Under the pieces are notes generated by a model. The model did no database searches and was not told the DNA's origin. It saw only the letters and a list, made by a program, of their open reading frames with translations. Below, piece after piece: positions 45,306 to 52,970 of a stretch of DNA of 64,000 bases. Source of the DNA: Corallococcus sp. EGB (lineage in GTDB: Bacteria > Myxococcota > Myxococcia > Myxococcales > Myxococcaceae); the NCBI RefSeq assembly GCF_019968905.1, contig NZ_CP079946.1:5332001-5396000 (forward strand), given 5' to 3'. Numbering within the stretch: the first letter of the stretch is position 1; the number at the start of each line of letters is the position of its first letter. A program made the position numbers and the translations under genes.

Positions 45306-47513
45306 GTGCTCGCAACATCGCCGACCACCAACGGTACCGCTGCCCGCAAGAGGGGAGTCCTGACGATGGACGGAGGGATCCCGGCATCCTCGAAGTTCCG
45401 GCATGCGATTGAATTCGGCAGTGGCGACGCGCTGCGCAACGTGATTCCTCTTCCTCCTGCTGAAGCGGCCCTGGACGACTCGGGCTATTCGCTGCACGGC
45501 AGCGGTCCCACGGCGATCACCTGCGCGGTGGGCCGGCCGGACGCGGTGCTGGGTGACGTGACGCGGCTGTCCCCGACGGTGGTGTGGGTGGCCCCGCGGC
45601 AGCCGCTGGCGGACATGAGCGAGTCGCGCACGTTCCCGGTGTACCTGGCCTGCAACGGCGCCACGATTGGCCCGCTCAACGGCGCCCTCATCCGGACGGA
45701 CATGGACGTCCCGAACGCGCCGGTGGGGCTGCAGCTGGTGGGCGTGACGCTGGAGCAGGGCCGGCAGATCCTGGGCTTCCTGGCGGACGCGTTGCGCCAG
45801 GGCGTGGCGGTGCCGGCGGCCTCCGCGCTGCCCGTGCAGGACATCATCACGGACGCGGAGCGGATCCGCTCCATCTTCACCGCCATCTGCGCGTCCGGGA
45901 ACAAGGGCGTGCTGCGCCGCCAGGGCCGGGTGGTGCGCATGGTGCTGGAGCGCTTCCACTCCGCCGCGGGCCAGCTGGAGTGGCGCACGGAGGAGTCCAC
46001 CCCGGACTTCGGCGAGCCGGCGTACGACATCGACGTCATTGGCTACAACTCCGCGCACCGCCTGCGCGTGGAGTCGGGCCGGATTGAAGGGGACCGCCTC
46101 TTCACTCCCCTGCCCGAGCAGCTGTTCCGCATCCGTCACCGCTGGCACCGCCGCGTCCCCGCCCCCGCGGGCGTGCACGCCCGGTTCCACCACCCGCTGT
46201 GGCGGGAGCAGGGCCTGATGCGCCGCGAGGTGCTGGACCTGTCCTTCTCCGGCCTGTGCATGCGCTGCCAGCCCCAGGACCTGCTCTTCCCCGGCCTGCT
46301 GCCGCCCCTCATCGAGCTGGAGCTGGGCGACGGCCAGCGGGTGAGCGTGCGCGGGGAGATCCGCTACGTCAGCAGCATGCGCGAGGACGGCACGGTGCTG
46401 TGCGGCCTGAGCGTGCTGCCCTACTCCTCCGACGAGGCGCGCTGGGTGCGCTTCGTGTCCCAGACGCTGTCCCCGGCCACGCGCACCAGCGAGGGCCTGG
46501 TGGATCAGCTGTGGGATCTGTTCAACCGCTCCGGCTTCTTCAGCCTGGGCGGCAGCACCCCGGCGGAGTTCGAGGAGCTGAAGCAGAACTTCGCGTCGCT
46601 CGCGAAGCGCGCCGCGGAGGTGCCGCAGCTGTTCTGCAACGCGGTGTGGCCGTCCGAGCGCGGCATCGAAGCGACGCTGTCCTTCACCAAGCCGTACCGC
46701 CACGCGTGGCTGGGCCACCAGGTGGCGAAGCGGCCTGGAAAGCCGCCGCCGGGCGTGCAGGAGGCGGGCACCATCATGCGCGACCTCTACCTGCGCACCT
46801 TCGAGCACCCGCAGAGCGACCCGGACTTCCACTGGGTGGTGGCCTACGTGGAGGCCCTCAACCCGTGGATCAACAAGGCGCACGTGAAGTACGCGCAGCG
46901 GCAGATGGAGGCCGGTTCGTCCCTGGCCTACACGCGGAAGATCCAGAAGATGAAGGCCTTCAGCCACGAGCTGACCGGCCGCGTGCACCCGTACAGCGTG
47001 GGCCCCGCAACCGCGAGCGAGCTGAGCCTGCTGGCGGCGACCGTCTCGCAGCGCTTCCCCGAGTGCTACGTGCAGTCGTTGGACCTCACGCGGGACCGGC
47101 TGGACATGGGTCCCGTGACGGCGAAGTGGAAGAGCCACGGCATGGAGCGCGAGCGCACCGTCCTGGTCGCGCGCCGCGATGGCGTCCCCTGCGCCGCCGC
47201 CGTGGTGGAGCTGGGCCAGCTGGGCGCGAACCTCTTCCGCCTGCTGGACAACACGCGCCTGTTCCCCCTGCTGGAGGATGGGACGCGCGCGTACTCGGCG
47301 CTCCTGGACGCGGCCCGCCGCTGGTACGCCGAGCGCAACCGCCCCTCCTTCCTCTACCTGCGCGAGGACGAGGGCGGCGACTACATCCAGGAGTGCGGCC
47401 TGCACGACGGCCCGGATCCCTACCTGTGGATCATCTCCTCCAAGCTCGTCCCGGACTTCCTGGAGCACATCAGCGAACTCACCATCGGGCGCCGTGGTGC
47501 CCACTCCCGTTGA
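45306..47513 (+). CDS. PilZ-domain protein with acyltransferase-like C-terminal region
   Basis: A 735-residue protein; the GTG at 45306 is chosen because GGAGG lies 7 nt upstream and a promoter precedes it. Residues about 60 to 180 look like a first PilZ-like or YcgR-N barrel. Residues about 290 to 400 form a better PilZ domain with DLSFSG (the D/NxSxxG motif) preceded by RRE, so cyclic di-GMP binding is possible, though the RxxxR spacing is not classical. The second half (about 430 to 730) has GNAT-like features, with VLVARRDGVPCAAAVVELGQ, RAYSALLDAARRWYAERNRP and YIQECGLHDGP, as in N-acyl amino acid synthases. It overlaps no gene and is followed 10 bp later by the HDO-like gene. The function is unknown. 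Confidence 0.75.
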   Translation: MLATSPTTNGTAARKRGVLTMDGGIPASSKFRHAIEFGSGDALRNVIPLPPAEAALDDSGYSLHGSGPTAITCAVGRPDAVLGDVTRLSPTVVWVAPRQPLADMSESRTFPVYLACNGATIGPLNGALIRTDMDVPNAPVGLQLVGVTLEQGRQILGFLADALRQGVAVPAASALPVQDIITDAERIRSIFTAICASGNKGVLRRQGRVVRMVLERFHSAAGQLEWRTEESTPDFGEPAYDIDVIGYNSAHRLRVESGRIEGDRLFTPLPEQLFRIRHRWHRRVPAPAGVHARFHHPLWREQGLMRREVLDLSFSGLCMRCQPQDLLFPGLLPPLIELELGDGQRVSVRGEIRYVSSMREDGTVLCGLSVLPYSSDEARWVRFVSQTLSPATRTSEGLVDQLWDLFNRSGFFSLGGSTPAEFEELKQNFASLAKRAAEVPQLFCNAVWPSERGIEATLSFTKPYRHAWLGHQVAKRPGKPPPGVQEAGTIMRDLYLRTFEHPQSDPDFHWVVAYVEALNPWINKAHVKYAQRQMEAGSSLAYTRKIQKMKAFSHELTGRVHPYSVGPATASELSLLAATVSQRFPECYVQSLDLTRDRLDMGPVTAKWKSHGMERERTVLVARRDGVPCAAAVVELGQLGANLFRLLDNTRLFPLLEDGTRAYSALLDAARRWYAERNRPSFLYLREDEGGDYIQECGLHDGPDPYLWIISSKLVPDFLEHISELTIGRRGAHSR

Positions 47514-47523
47514 GGATCCCCCC

Positions 47524-48267
47524 ATGACCAAGCCCCTCGTCGAAGAGCAGTATCTCCCCCACGTCACCGACGTCCGTCACCTGCTGGCCACCGGCCCCCA
47601 CGTCTCGACGCTGCTGGATCCGAACGTCGACCCCGCCTTGCTGGAGGCCTTCCTCATCGAGCTGTGTGCCCTGGGCGTCTACATGACGGAGCCCGTGGAC
47701 GGGTGGATCCGCCGCGCCGGTGAGGCCTGTGTGAAGATTGGGATGGTGGAGGTGGGCGAGAAGCTGATCACCCACTCCAAGCACGAGGCCGGGCACCACC
47801 TGATGATGGTGGAGGACACGAAGAACCTGGTGGCCAGCTGGAACGCGCGCCGCTTTCCCAAGCTGGACGCGGAGGCCCTGATGGCGCAGGCCCCCACCCA
47901 GGCCATGCAGGAGTACCGGCAGATCCACGAGGAGACCATCGCCGGCCCCATGCCGGGCGGCCAGGTCGCCATCGAGTATGAGATCGAGAACCTGTCGGTG
48001 GTGTTCGCGCCGCGGCTCATCGAGCAGTGCAAGCGCGTGCTGGGCCCGGAGGTGATGAACTCGCTGTCGTTCATCAAGGAGCACGTGGAGCTGGACGTGG
48101 GCCACACGGCGCTCAACGAGGTCATGCTCAACAAGCTGCTGGGCCAGAAGCCCGAGCACGCGGCGACCATCGCGAAGACGGGCGCCCGTGCCCTGGACAT
48201 CTACCTGCGCTTCTACGGCGACTGCATGGCGAAGGCCAAGCAGCTGCTCCAGTCCGCCGCGGCCTGA
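47524..48267 (+). CDS. Haem-oxygenase-like di-iron oxidase (HDO) family candidate
   Basis: A 247-residue all-helical protein. THSKHEAGHHLMMVEDT (residues 83 to 99) and KEHVELDVGHTALNE (185 to 199) carry clustered His, Glu and Asp. The motif H187-x3-D191-x2-H194 has the spacing of the third metal helix of HDO enzymes such as SznF, and E153/E155 could supply the bridging Glu. HDO enzymes oxidise amines, fatty acids or amino acids with dioxygen. Alternatives are a TenA/PqqC-like fold without metal. It begins 10 bp after the PilZ gene, so the two form an operon, and it ends 4 bp from the convergent monooxygenase gene. The substrate is unknown. Confidence 0.7.
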   Translation: MTKPLVEEQYLPHVTDVRHLLATGPHVSTLLDPNVDPALLEAFLIELCALGVYMTEPVDGWIRRAGEACVKIGMVEVGEKLITHSKHEAGHHLMMVEDTKNLVASWNARRFPKLDAEALMAQAPTQAMQEYRQIHEETIAGPMPGGQVAIEYEIENLSVVFAPRLIEQCKRVLGPEVMNSLSFIKEHVELDVGHTALNEVMLNKLLGQKPEHAATIAKTGARALDIYLRFYGDCMAKAKQLLQSAAA

Positions 48268-48271
48268 GGCC

Positions 48272-49912
48272 TCAGGCCCCCAGCTGCGCCGCGCGGCGCG
48301 AACCCCGGCTGCCCCACCGCGTGAGCGGACGGACGCCCTGCTTCAGCGCCGCGTGGACCTGCGCGACCCCCGCCTGATTCGTGGCCGCGTAGACGTAGCG
48401 GTCCGGGCGGAGGACGACCAGGTCCGAGCCGTGCTGGGCGAACCACTCGCCCAGCTTGCCCTCCAGGTCCACCACCTCGCCGGAGCGGCCCGCGCCCGAG
48501 CGCGCCGCCGGCGCCACGGACAGCCACACGCCACCGACGTCCTCCGCCATCGCCTTGGCCGCCTGCTGGACCTCCGCGGGCGCCCCCGGCCGCGTCAGCA
48601 CGGCGAAGCGGTGGCCGATGACGTCATCCAGCGGGCGCTCCCCTTCCTCGCCGTGCTCCACGCGCGGCTGCGGGAAGTACGCGCCCTCCGCGGCCTGCTT
48701 GGACTTGCCGCGCTTGCCGCCGAAGAGGAAGCCCTCCGCGTGGAAGAGGTTCGGCTTCATCTTGTACTCGCGGATGAAGGGGCCGGTGACGGGCATGTGG
48801 TACAGCAGCTTGATGAAGGCGTTGCGCGCGCGGGCCATGAACGGGCCGCCCGACGACAGCATCGCGCCCAGCGAATCCGACAGGCGCATCATCTCCGCGG
48901 CGTGCGGCCGGCGCTCCACCTCGTAGGTGTCCAGGAGCGACGCGTCCGCCGCGCCGCCCAGCACGTACGCCAGCTTCCAGGTGAGGTTCGCCGCGTCGCG
49001 CAGGCCGGAGCACAGGCCCTGCCCCAGGAACGGCGGCATCAGGTGCGCCGCGTCGCCGAGCAGGAACACCCGGCCCACCCGCCACTTCTCCGCCATGCGG
49101 CTGTGGTAGGCGTAGAGGTTGACGCTCTTCACCTTCACGGTGTCCGGGTCGATGAACGGCGCGATGATGCTGCGCACGTACTCGGGCGTCTTCACGTACT
49201 CCAGGTCCTGGCCCGGCTTCACCACCGTGTCGAAGCGCATCTCGTCGTGCGCGGTGCGCGTCACGATGCCCACGCGCTCCGGGCCGCAGGGGTAGTACGT
49301 GAAGTCCGGCGCGGACGACGGCGTCTCCACGGACACGGCCAGCGCGTGCTCCAGCGCCGTGGTGCCCTCCAGCTTCAGGCCCAGCCGGCGGCGGATGCTG
49401 CTCTTGGCGCCGTCGCACGCCAGCAGGTAGCGCGCGCGCACCGTCATGGTGCGGCCATTGACGTTGTCCTTCACGCGCACGGACACGCCGTCGTCGTCCT
49501 GCATGAAGGATTCGACTTCATGGCCGCGCCACATGCTCACGTGCGCGAAGCGCTCCAGGCCGCGGTGCAGCGACGCCTCCAGGCGCGGCTGGTTGAAGAG
49601 CGCGCCGATGTAGTGGCCGTTGGGGCGCTCCACCTTGGTGAAGTCCACCTCCGCGAGCACCCGCATCTCATCGTCCACGTAGGTCATCTTCAGGCACGGG
49701 TGGAAGCCCGGCCCCAGCTCGCCCGTGAGACCGACGGCCTGGAAGATGCGCTGCGCTTCATCGTCCGCGTTGATGGCGCGGGACTGGGTGTGCGCGGTGG
49801 TCTCCTTCTCGATGACCACGGTGCGCAGCCCGTACTGCCCCAGCAGGTTCGCCGCCATGGCACCCACCGGGCCGCTTCCGACGACGATCACATCAACAGA
49901 TTCCGGAGCCAT
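48272..49912 (-). CDS. FAD-dependent aromatic-type monooxygenase (PHBH/UbiH fold)
   Basis: A 546-residue flavoprotein from the ATG at 49912 (GGGAG upstream). FAD motif DVIVVGSGPVGAMAANLLG at the N-terminus, the DG motif in RARYLLACDGAKSSIRRRLG (about residue 160), and the second FAD motif VGRVFLLGDAAHLMPPFLGQ (about 290) are all intact. It resembles the PheA/TfdB hydroxylases, and the C-terminal 170 residues match their thioredoxin-like tail (GSDLVVLRPDRYVYA). It may hydroxylate a phenolic or polyketide substrate. It is convergent with the HDO-like gene and divergent from the methyltransferase gene across 444 bp. Confidence 0.88.
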   Translation of the reverse strand: MAPESVDVIVVGSGPVGAMAANLLGQYGLRTVVIEKETTAHTQSRAINADDEAQRIFQAVGLTGELGPGFHPCLKMTYVDDEMRVLAEVDFTKVERPNGHYIGALFNQPRLEASLHRGLERFAHVSMWRGHEVESFMQDDDGVSVRVKDNVNGRTMTVRARYLLACDGAKSSIRRRLGLKLEGTTALEHALAVSVETPSSAPDFTYYPCGPERVGIVTRTAHDEMRFDTVVKPGQDLEYVKTPEYVRSIIAPFIDPDTVKVKSVNLYAYHSRMAEKWRVGRVFLLGDAAHLMPPFLGQGLCSGLRDAANLTWKLAYVLGGAADASLLDTYEVERRPHAAEMMRLSDSLGAMLSSGGPFMARARNAFIKLLYHMPVTGPFIREYKMKPNLFHAEGFLFGGKRGKSKQAAEGAYFPQPRVEHGEEGERPLDDVIGHRFAVLTRPGAPAEVQQAAKAMAEDVGGVWLSVAPAARSGAGRSGEVVDLEGKLGEWFAQHGSDLVVLRPDRYVYAATNQAGVAQVHAALKQGVRPLTRWGSRGSRRAAQLGA

Positions 49913-50356
49913 TACTCCCTCCCGTTGTGTGCGAGCTGATCCGTTTTGAACCGTGCGACCGGACGACCGAAGCCCCCCCCGGTCGTAAGTAATAATACCT
50001 ATAAACACCGGCAACCCCACTCCGGAAACGCTGTTTTCAGCGTGATCCTGTTTGCCGCCCCCCGAGTCAGAATCACCCGATCCGCGCCCTTCCGGCCGCC
50101 TGTAAATCAAACGCACCCCTCCAGAAACCTTGCGCCCGCGGCTCATTCTTCACGGCGCATGTCTGGCTTTCGGGCAGTGATTTCCTGCAACGCTTCAAAG
50201 TTTCGCGACAGCCGCAGGGAATCGGGATCTGAGCTGGATTCCGGGGCGCTCGGATGTGTGCCAATGCCCCTGGAAGGCGCCCCTTGTACGTCGCGCGGGA
50301 CTGGGCGACAGTGCTGGAGTTTCCTTCCCCCGAGCCCCTTGGAGCGCCCAGCGATT
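49913..50356. other. 444-bp divergent intergenic region
   Basis: Between the monooxygenase (minus) and methyltransferase (plus) genes. An AT-rich patch at 49984-50010 contains TATTAT on the minus strand and is a plausible promoter for the monooxygenase. CGCTG/CAGCG around TTTT (50029-50042) forms a 5-bp inverted repeat. I see no good sigma-54 site and no RNA gene. The right half reads open in the frame of the methyltransferase, but without a ribosome site or conserved text. Confidence 0.4.
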
Positions 50357-51151
50357 ATGCCCAGACTGCAACTTTTTGAATTGGAGGATCAGCCCTGGTT
50401 CCCGAAGGTACTTCGCCGGGGCGTGACGGACTTCCTGGCGTTCGTGTGGAGCCTGTCGGACGACCGCTATTCGGAGTTCGTGAAGCGGCTCAAGGGCGCG
50501 ATGGAGGCGATGGGAGAGACACAGCTGCTGGACATGGCGTCGGGCAGCGCGGGGCCGGTGCCGAAGCTGATTGAGATGCTGGAGACGCAGGAGGGCTACA
50601 AGGCGACGGCGCTCCTGACGGACCTGTACCCGGAGGTCTCCGCGTTCGAGAAGGCGAAGGCGGCGAACCCGGGCCGCATCGACTACGTGACGACGCCGGT
50701 GGACGCGACGGCGGTGCCCGCGACGTACAAGGGCTTCCGCATCATGTGCAATTCGTTCCACCACCTGCCGCCGGACATGGCGCGCAAGGTGCTGGCGGAC
50801 GCCGTGGCCCAGCGCCGGGGCATCGCCATCATGGAGCTGGTGGAGCGGCGAGGGCCGGCCATCGCGATGACGGCGGCGGCGCTGATCAACGTGCCGCTGA
50901 CGACGCCGTTCATCCGCCCCGTGCGCGCGGATCGGCTCGCCCTCACCTACCTGATGCCGCTCATCCCCATCGCGGCGGCGTTCGACGGCGTGGTGTCCTG
51001 TCTGCGCACGTACTCCGTGGAGGAGATGCGCGAGCTCACCCAGGGCCTGAGCGACGACTACGTCTGGGAAATCGACCGGCTCACCAACCCGGGGAACCCC
51101 TTCGGCCTGATGATGCTCATTGGCCGACCCGCCAATGCCTCGCAGGCTTGA
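50357..51151 (+). CDS. Class I SAM-dependent methyltransferase-like protein
   Basis: A 264-residue protein starting at the ATG at 50357 (the ribosome site GGAG is distant, so the start is uncertain). The SAM motif is LLDMASGSAGPVPKLIEML (motif I, about residues 56 to 74), followed by an acidic strand end in ALLTDLYPEV and FRIMCNSFHHLPP, which resembles motif II/post-I text. The C-terminus holds a hydrophobic stretch (about 170 to 215) that could touch a membrane. The substrate is unknown. It is followed by a strong terminator and lies between oxidative genes of the same neighbourhood. Confidence 0.75.
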   Translation: MPRLQLFELEDQPWFPKVLRRGVTDFLAFVWSLSDDRYSEFVKRLKGAMEAMGETQLLDMASGSAGPVPKLIEMLETQEGYKATALLTDLYPEVSAFEKAKAANPGRIDYVTTPVDATAVPATYKGFRIMCNSFHHLPPDMARKVLADAVAQRRGIAIMELVERRGPAIAMTAAALINVPLTTPFIRPVRADRLALTYLMPLIPIAAAFDGVVSCLRTYSVEEMRELTQGLSDDYVWEIDRLTNPGNPFGLMMLIGRPANASQA

Positions 51152-51170
51152 GTGGCCTGTCAGCAGGAGG

Positions 51171-51205
51171 TCACTGACGCCCCGGGCCGACGCGGGGCGT
51201 CGTGA
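51171..51205 (+). terminator. Terminator after the methyltransferase gene
   Basis: GACGCCCCG (51176-51184) and CGGGGCGTC (51193-51201) form a perfect 9-bp stem with an 8-nt loop. TCAC/GTGA extends the stem past a one-base bulge, and a short ATTT follows. Confidence 0.7.
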
Positions 51206-51258
51206 TTTCCGGGATTGAAGGGGGTTCAATGGCCGCTCCATCAAGGAGGAGCAGGCTC

Positions 51259-51459
51259 ATGGAATGGCTCGAATTCAAGCGCTGGTCACCCGAGGTCCAG
51301 CACGCGCTGGCACTACAGGCGGCCCGGTTGGGCCAGACGGCGATGCACGCCGAGCCGCCGCGGCCGTCCGCGACGATGGTCGCCGCGCACCGCCTGTGCA
51401 CGCTGCTGCGGCAGTACCCGCGAAGCAACCCCTGGGGACACCCGGCGTCGGAGTGCTGA
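51259..51459 (+). CDS. Small basic protein of unknown function (66 aa)
   Basis: The ATG at 51259 lies behind AAGGAGGAGC, a very strong ribosome site, and opens a 66-residue protein (MEWLEFKRWSPEVQHALAL, ending HPASEC). It is rich in Ala, Arg and His with a single terminal Cys and no membrane segment. I recognise no family. It lies between the methyltransferase terminator and the P450 gene, which is on the opposite strand. The ribosome site is the main support for coding. Confidence 0.6.
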   Translation: MEWLEFKRWSPEVQHALALQAARLGQTAMHAEPPRPSATMVAAHRLCTLLRQYPRSNPWGHPASEC

Positions 51460-51527
51460 GGCACGGATGAAGTGCCCGCCCCGTCCGTGGGAGCCCCACG
51501 GGCGGGACGGGAGCGTGCGGGTGGCGC

Positions 51528-52853
51528 TCAGGTCCCGGTAGGGGTCCAGGTCACGCGCAGGTGCTGGATGGAGCGGATGGTCAGCGACTGCGTGGTGCCG
51601 AAGTCCGGGGTCTCCTCCAGGCGCAGGTCCGCGAGCTGATCCAGCAGCAGGTTGGTGGCGATCTGCGCCTCCAGCCGGGCCAGCGGCGCCCCGATGCAGA
51701 AGTGGATGCCCCGCCCGAAGCCCAGGTGCGTCGGGTGGCTGCGGTTGATGTCGAAGTGGTCCCCGTCCGGCAGCAGCGCGGGGTCACGGCTTCCGGACGC
51801 GTAGAGCAGCAGCAGCCGCGAGCCCTTGGGCAGCGCGACGCCCGCCAGCTCCACGTCCTCCGTGGTGGTGCGGATCATCCCGTGCGCCACCGAGTCGAAG
51901 CGCAGCGTCTCCTCGATGAGGTGCGGCACCAGCGAGCGGTCCTCGCGCAGCCGCTGCCAGAGGCCGGGCTGGAGCAGGGCCTGCTTCCAGCACTGGGCGA
52001 GCAGCGCCGTGGTGGTCTCATGGCCCGCGGCCAGCATGCTGCCGGCGATGGCGATGATCAGCTCCGGCAGCGTGAGCGCCTCGCCGTCCGCGTCGGTGGT
52101 GACCAGGTAGCTGATCAGGTCGTCGCGGGGCTCGTCCTCGCGGGCGCGGATGAGGCGGGCGACGTAGTGCTGGAAGGTGACCCAGCTGCGCGCCAGCGGC
52201 GGCTGCTCCTCCGCGGGGACGCGGGTGAAGATCATCCGGAAGAAGTCGTCGCACCAGCGCTTGATGTCCGCCATGTCCTCCTGGGGCACGCCCACCATGC
52301 CCAGGATGACCCGCACGGGCAGCGGGTACGCGAACTCCGTCACCAGGTCCGCGTGTCCCCGGCGCGCGAATGCCTGGACGAGCTCCTCGGAGACGGCGCG
52401 GATGGGGCCCTCCTGCGCGGCGATGCGCTGGGCGGAGAAGCCCCGTCCCAGCAGCTTGCGCAAGCGGGTGTGCGCGGGCGGATCCGAGTTGATCAGGCTG
52501 TCCGCCAGGGGATAGCCCTCGGCGAGCACCGAGAGCGTCTGGGGCGACAGCACCGAGCCCATGTTGCCCAGGTCCGAGGACGAGTAGCGCGCTGGATCCT
52601 TCAGCACGTGGCAGATGTCGTCGTAACGGCTCACCAGCCACATCCCCAGCATGGGGTTGTAGCTGACGGGCGCGTCCTGCCTCAGCTGCGCGTAGAACGG
52701 ATGGGGGTCTTCGACGTGCGGTCCCGCGAACGGGTTGTACTGGGCGCCCAGATGGGGGCACTTCATGGCGCCAAGAGCCGCGTTGGCGCGCGCGTCGACC
52801 TGGCTCGCTTCGGACGGCCCTTCCACCTTCACTGCTTCCACTGCGGTACTCAC
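51528..52853 (-). CDS. Cytochrome P450
   Basis: A soluble bacterial P450 of 441 residues starting at the GTG at 52853 (GAGAGGAAG upstream, 7-nt spacing). The I-helix reads LAAGHETTTALLAQ (about residue 272), the K-helix ExxR is EETLR (about 316), and the haem loop is FGRGIHFCIGAPLA with the ligand Cys (about 385). All signature residues are intact. No ferredoxin or reductase gene is next to it. It is transcribed towards the small protein and the methyltransferase and lies downstream of menE behind a terminator, so it is a separate unit. The substrate is unknown. Confidence 0.95.
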   Translation of the reverse strand: MSTAVEAVKVEGPSEASQVDARANAALGAMKCPHLGAQYNPFAGPHVEDPHPFYAQLRQDAPVSYNPMLGMWLVSRYDDICHVLKDPARYSSSDLGNMGSVLSPQTLSVLAEGYPLADSLINSDPPAHTRLRKLLGRGFSAQRIAAQEGPIRAVSEELVQAFARRGHADLVTEFAYPLPVRVILGMVGVPQEDMADIKRWCDDFFRMIFTRVPAEEQPPLARSWVTFQHYVARLIRAREDEPRDDLISYLVTTDADGEALTLPELIIAIAGSMLAAGHETTTALLAQCWKQALLQPGLWQRLREDRSLVPHLIEETLRFDSVAHGMIRTTTEDVELAGVALPKGSRLLLLYASGSRDPALLPDGDHFDINRSHPTHLGFGRGIHFCIGAPLARLEAQIATNLLLDQLADLRLEETPDFGTTQSLTIRSIQHLRVTWTPTGT

Positions 52854-52889
52854 CGGTAGCTTCCTCTCAGGATCCCCCCACAGTGGAAT

Positions 52890-52911
52890 ATTATAACCCA
52901 ACCTGACAGGT
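52890..52911 (-). promoter_or_regulatory. P450 promoter with palindrome
   Basis: On the minus strand TATAAT (52895-52890) is a perfect -10 box 36 bp upstream of the GTG. ACCTG-A-CAGGT (52901-52911) is an 11-bp palindrome just upstream of it, within the promoter spacer. No good -35 box is visible, which suggests an activated or repressor-controlled promoter. Confidence 0.5.
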
Positions 52912-52944
52912 CTACTCAGCGAGTCCTGAGAGCCCCACCCATCC

Positions 52945-52970
52945 AGAAAACAGGGTTCTCACGACCCTGG
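52945..52970 (-). terminator. Terminator of the men operon
   Basis: CAGGGT (52951-52956) and ACCCTG (52964-52969) pair around a loop that contains the menE stop codon. On the minus strand the stem is followed by TTTTC. Short but well placed. Confidence 0.55.

Noticed and set aside
50160-50200. Possible sigma-54 promoter (GGGCAG with TGCAA)
   Set aside because: The GG and GC are separated by 12 rather than 10 bases.
49946-50356. N-terminal extension of the methyltransferase frame
   Set aside because: No ribosome site at the upstream starts and the translated text lacks conserved or structured character.
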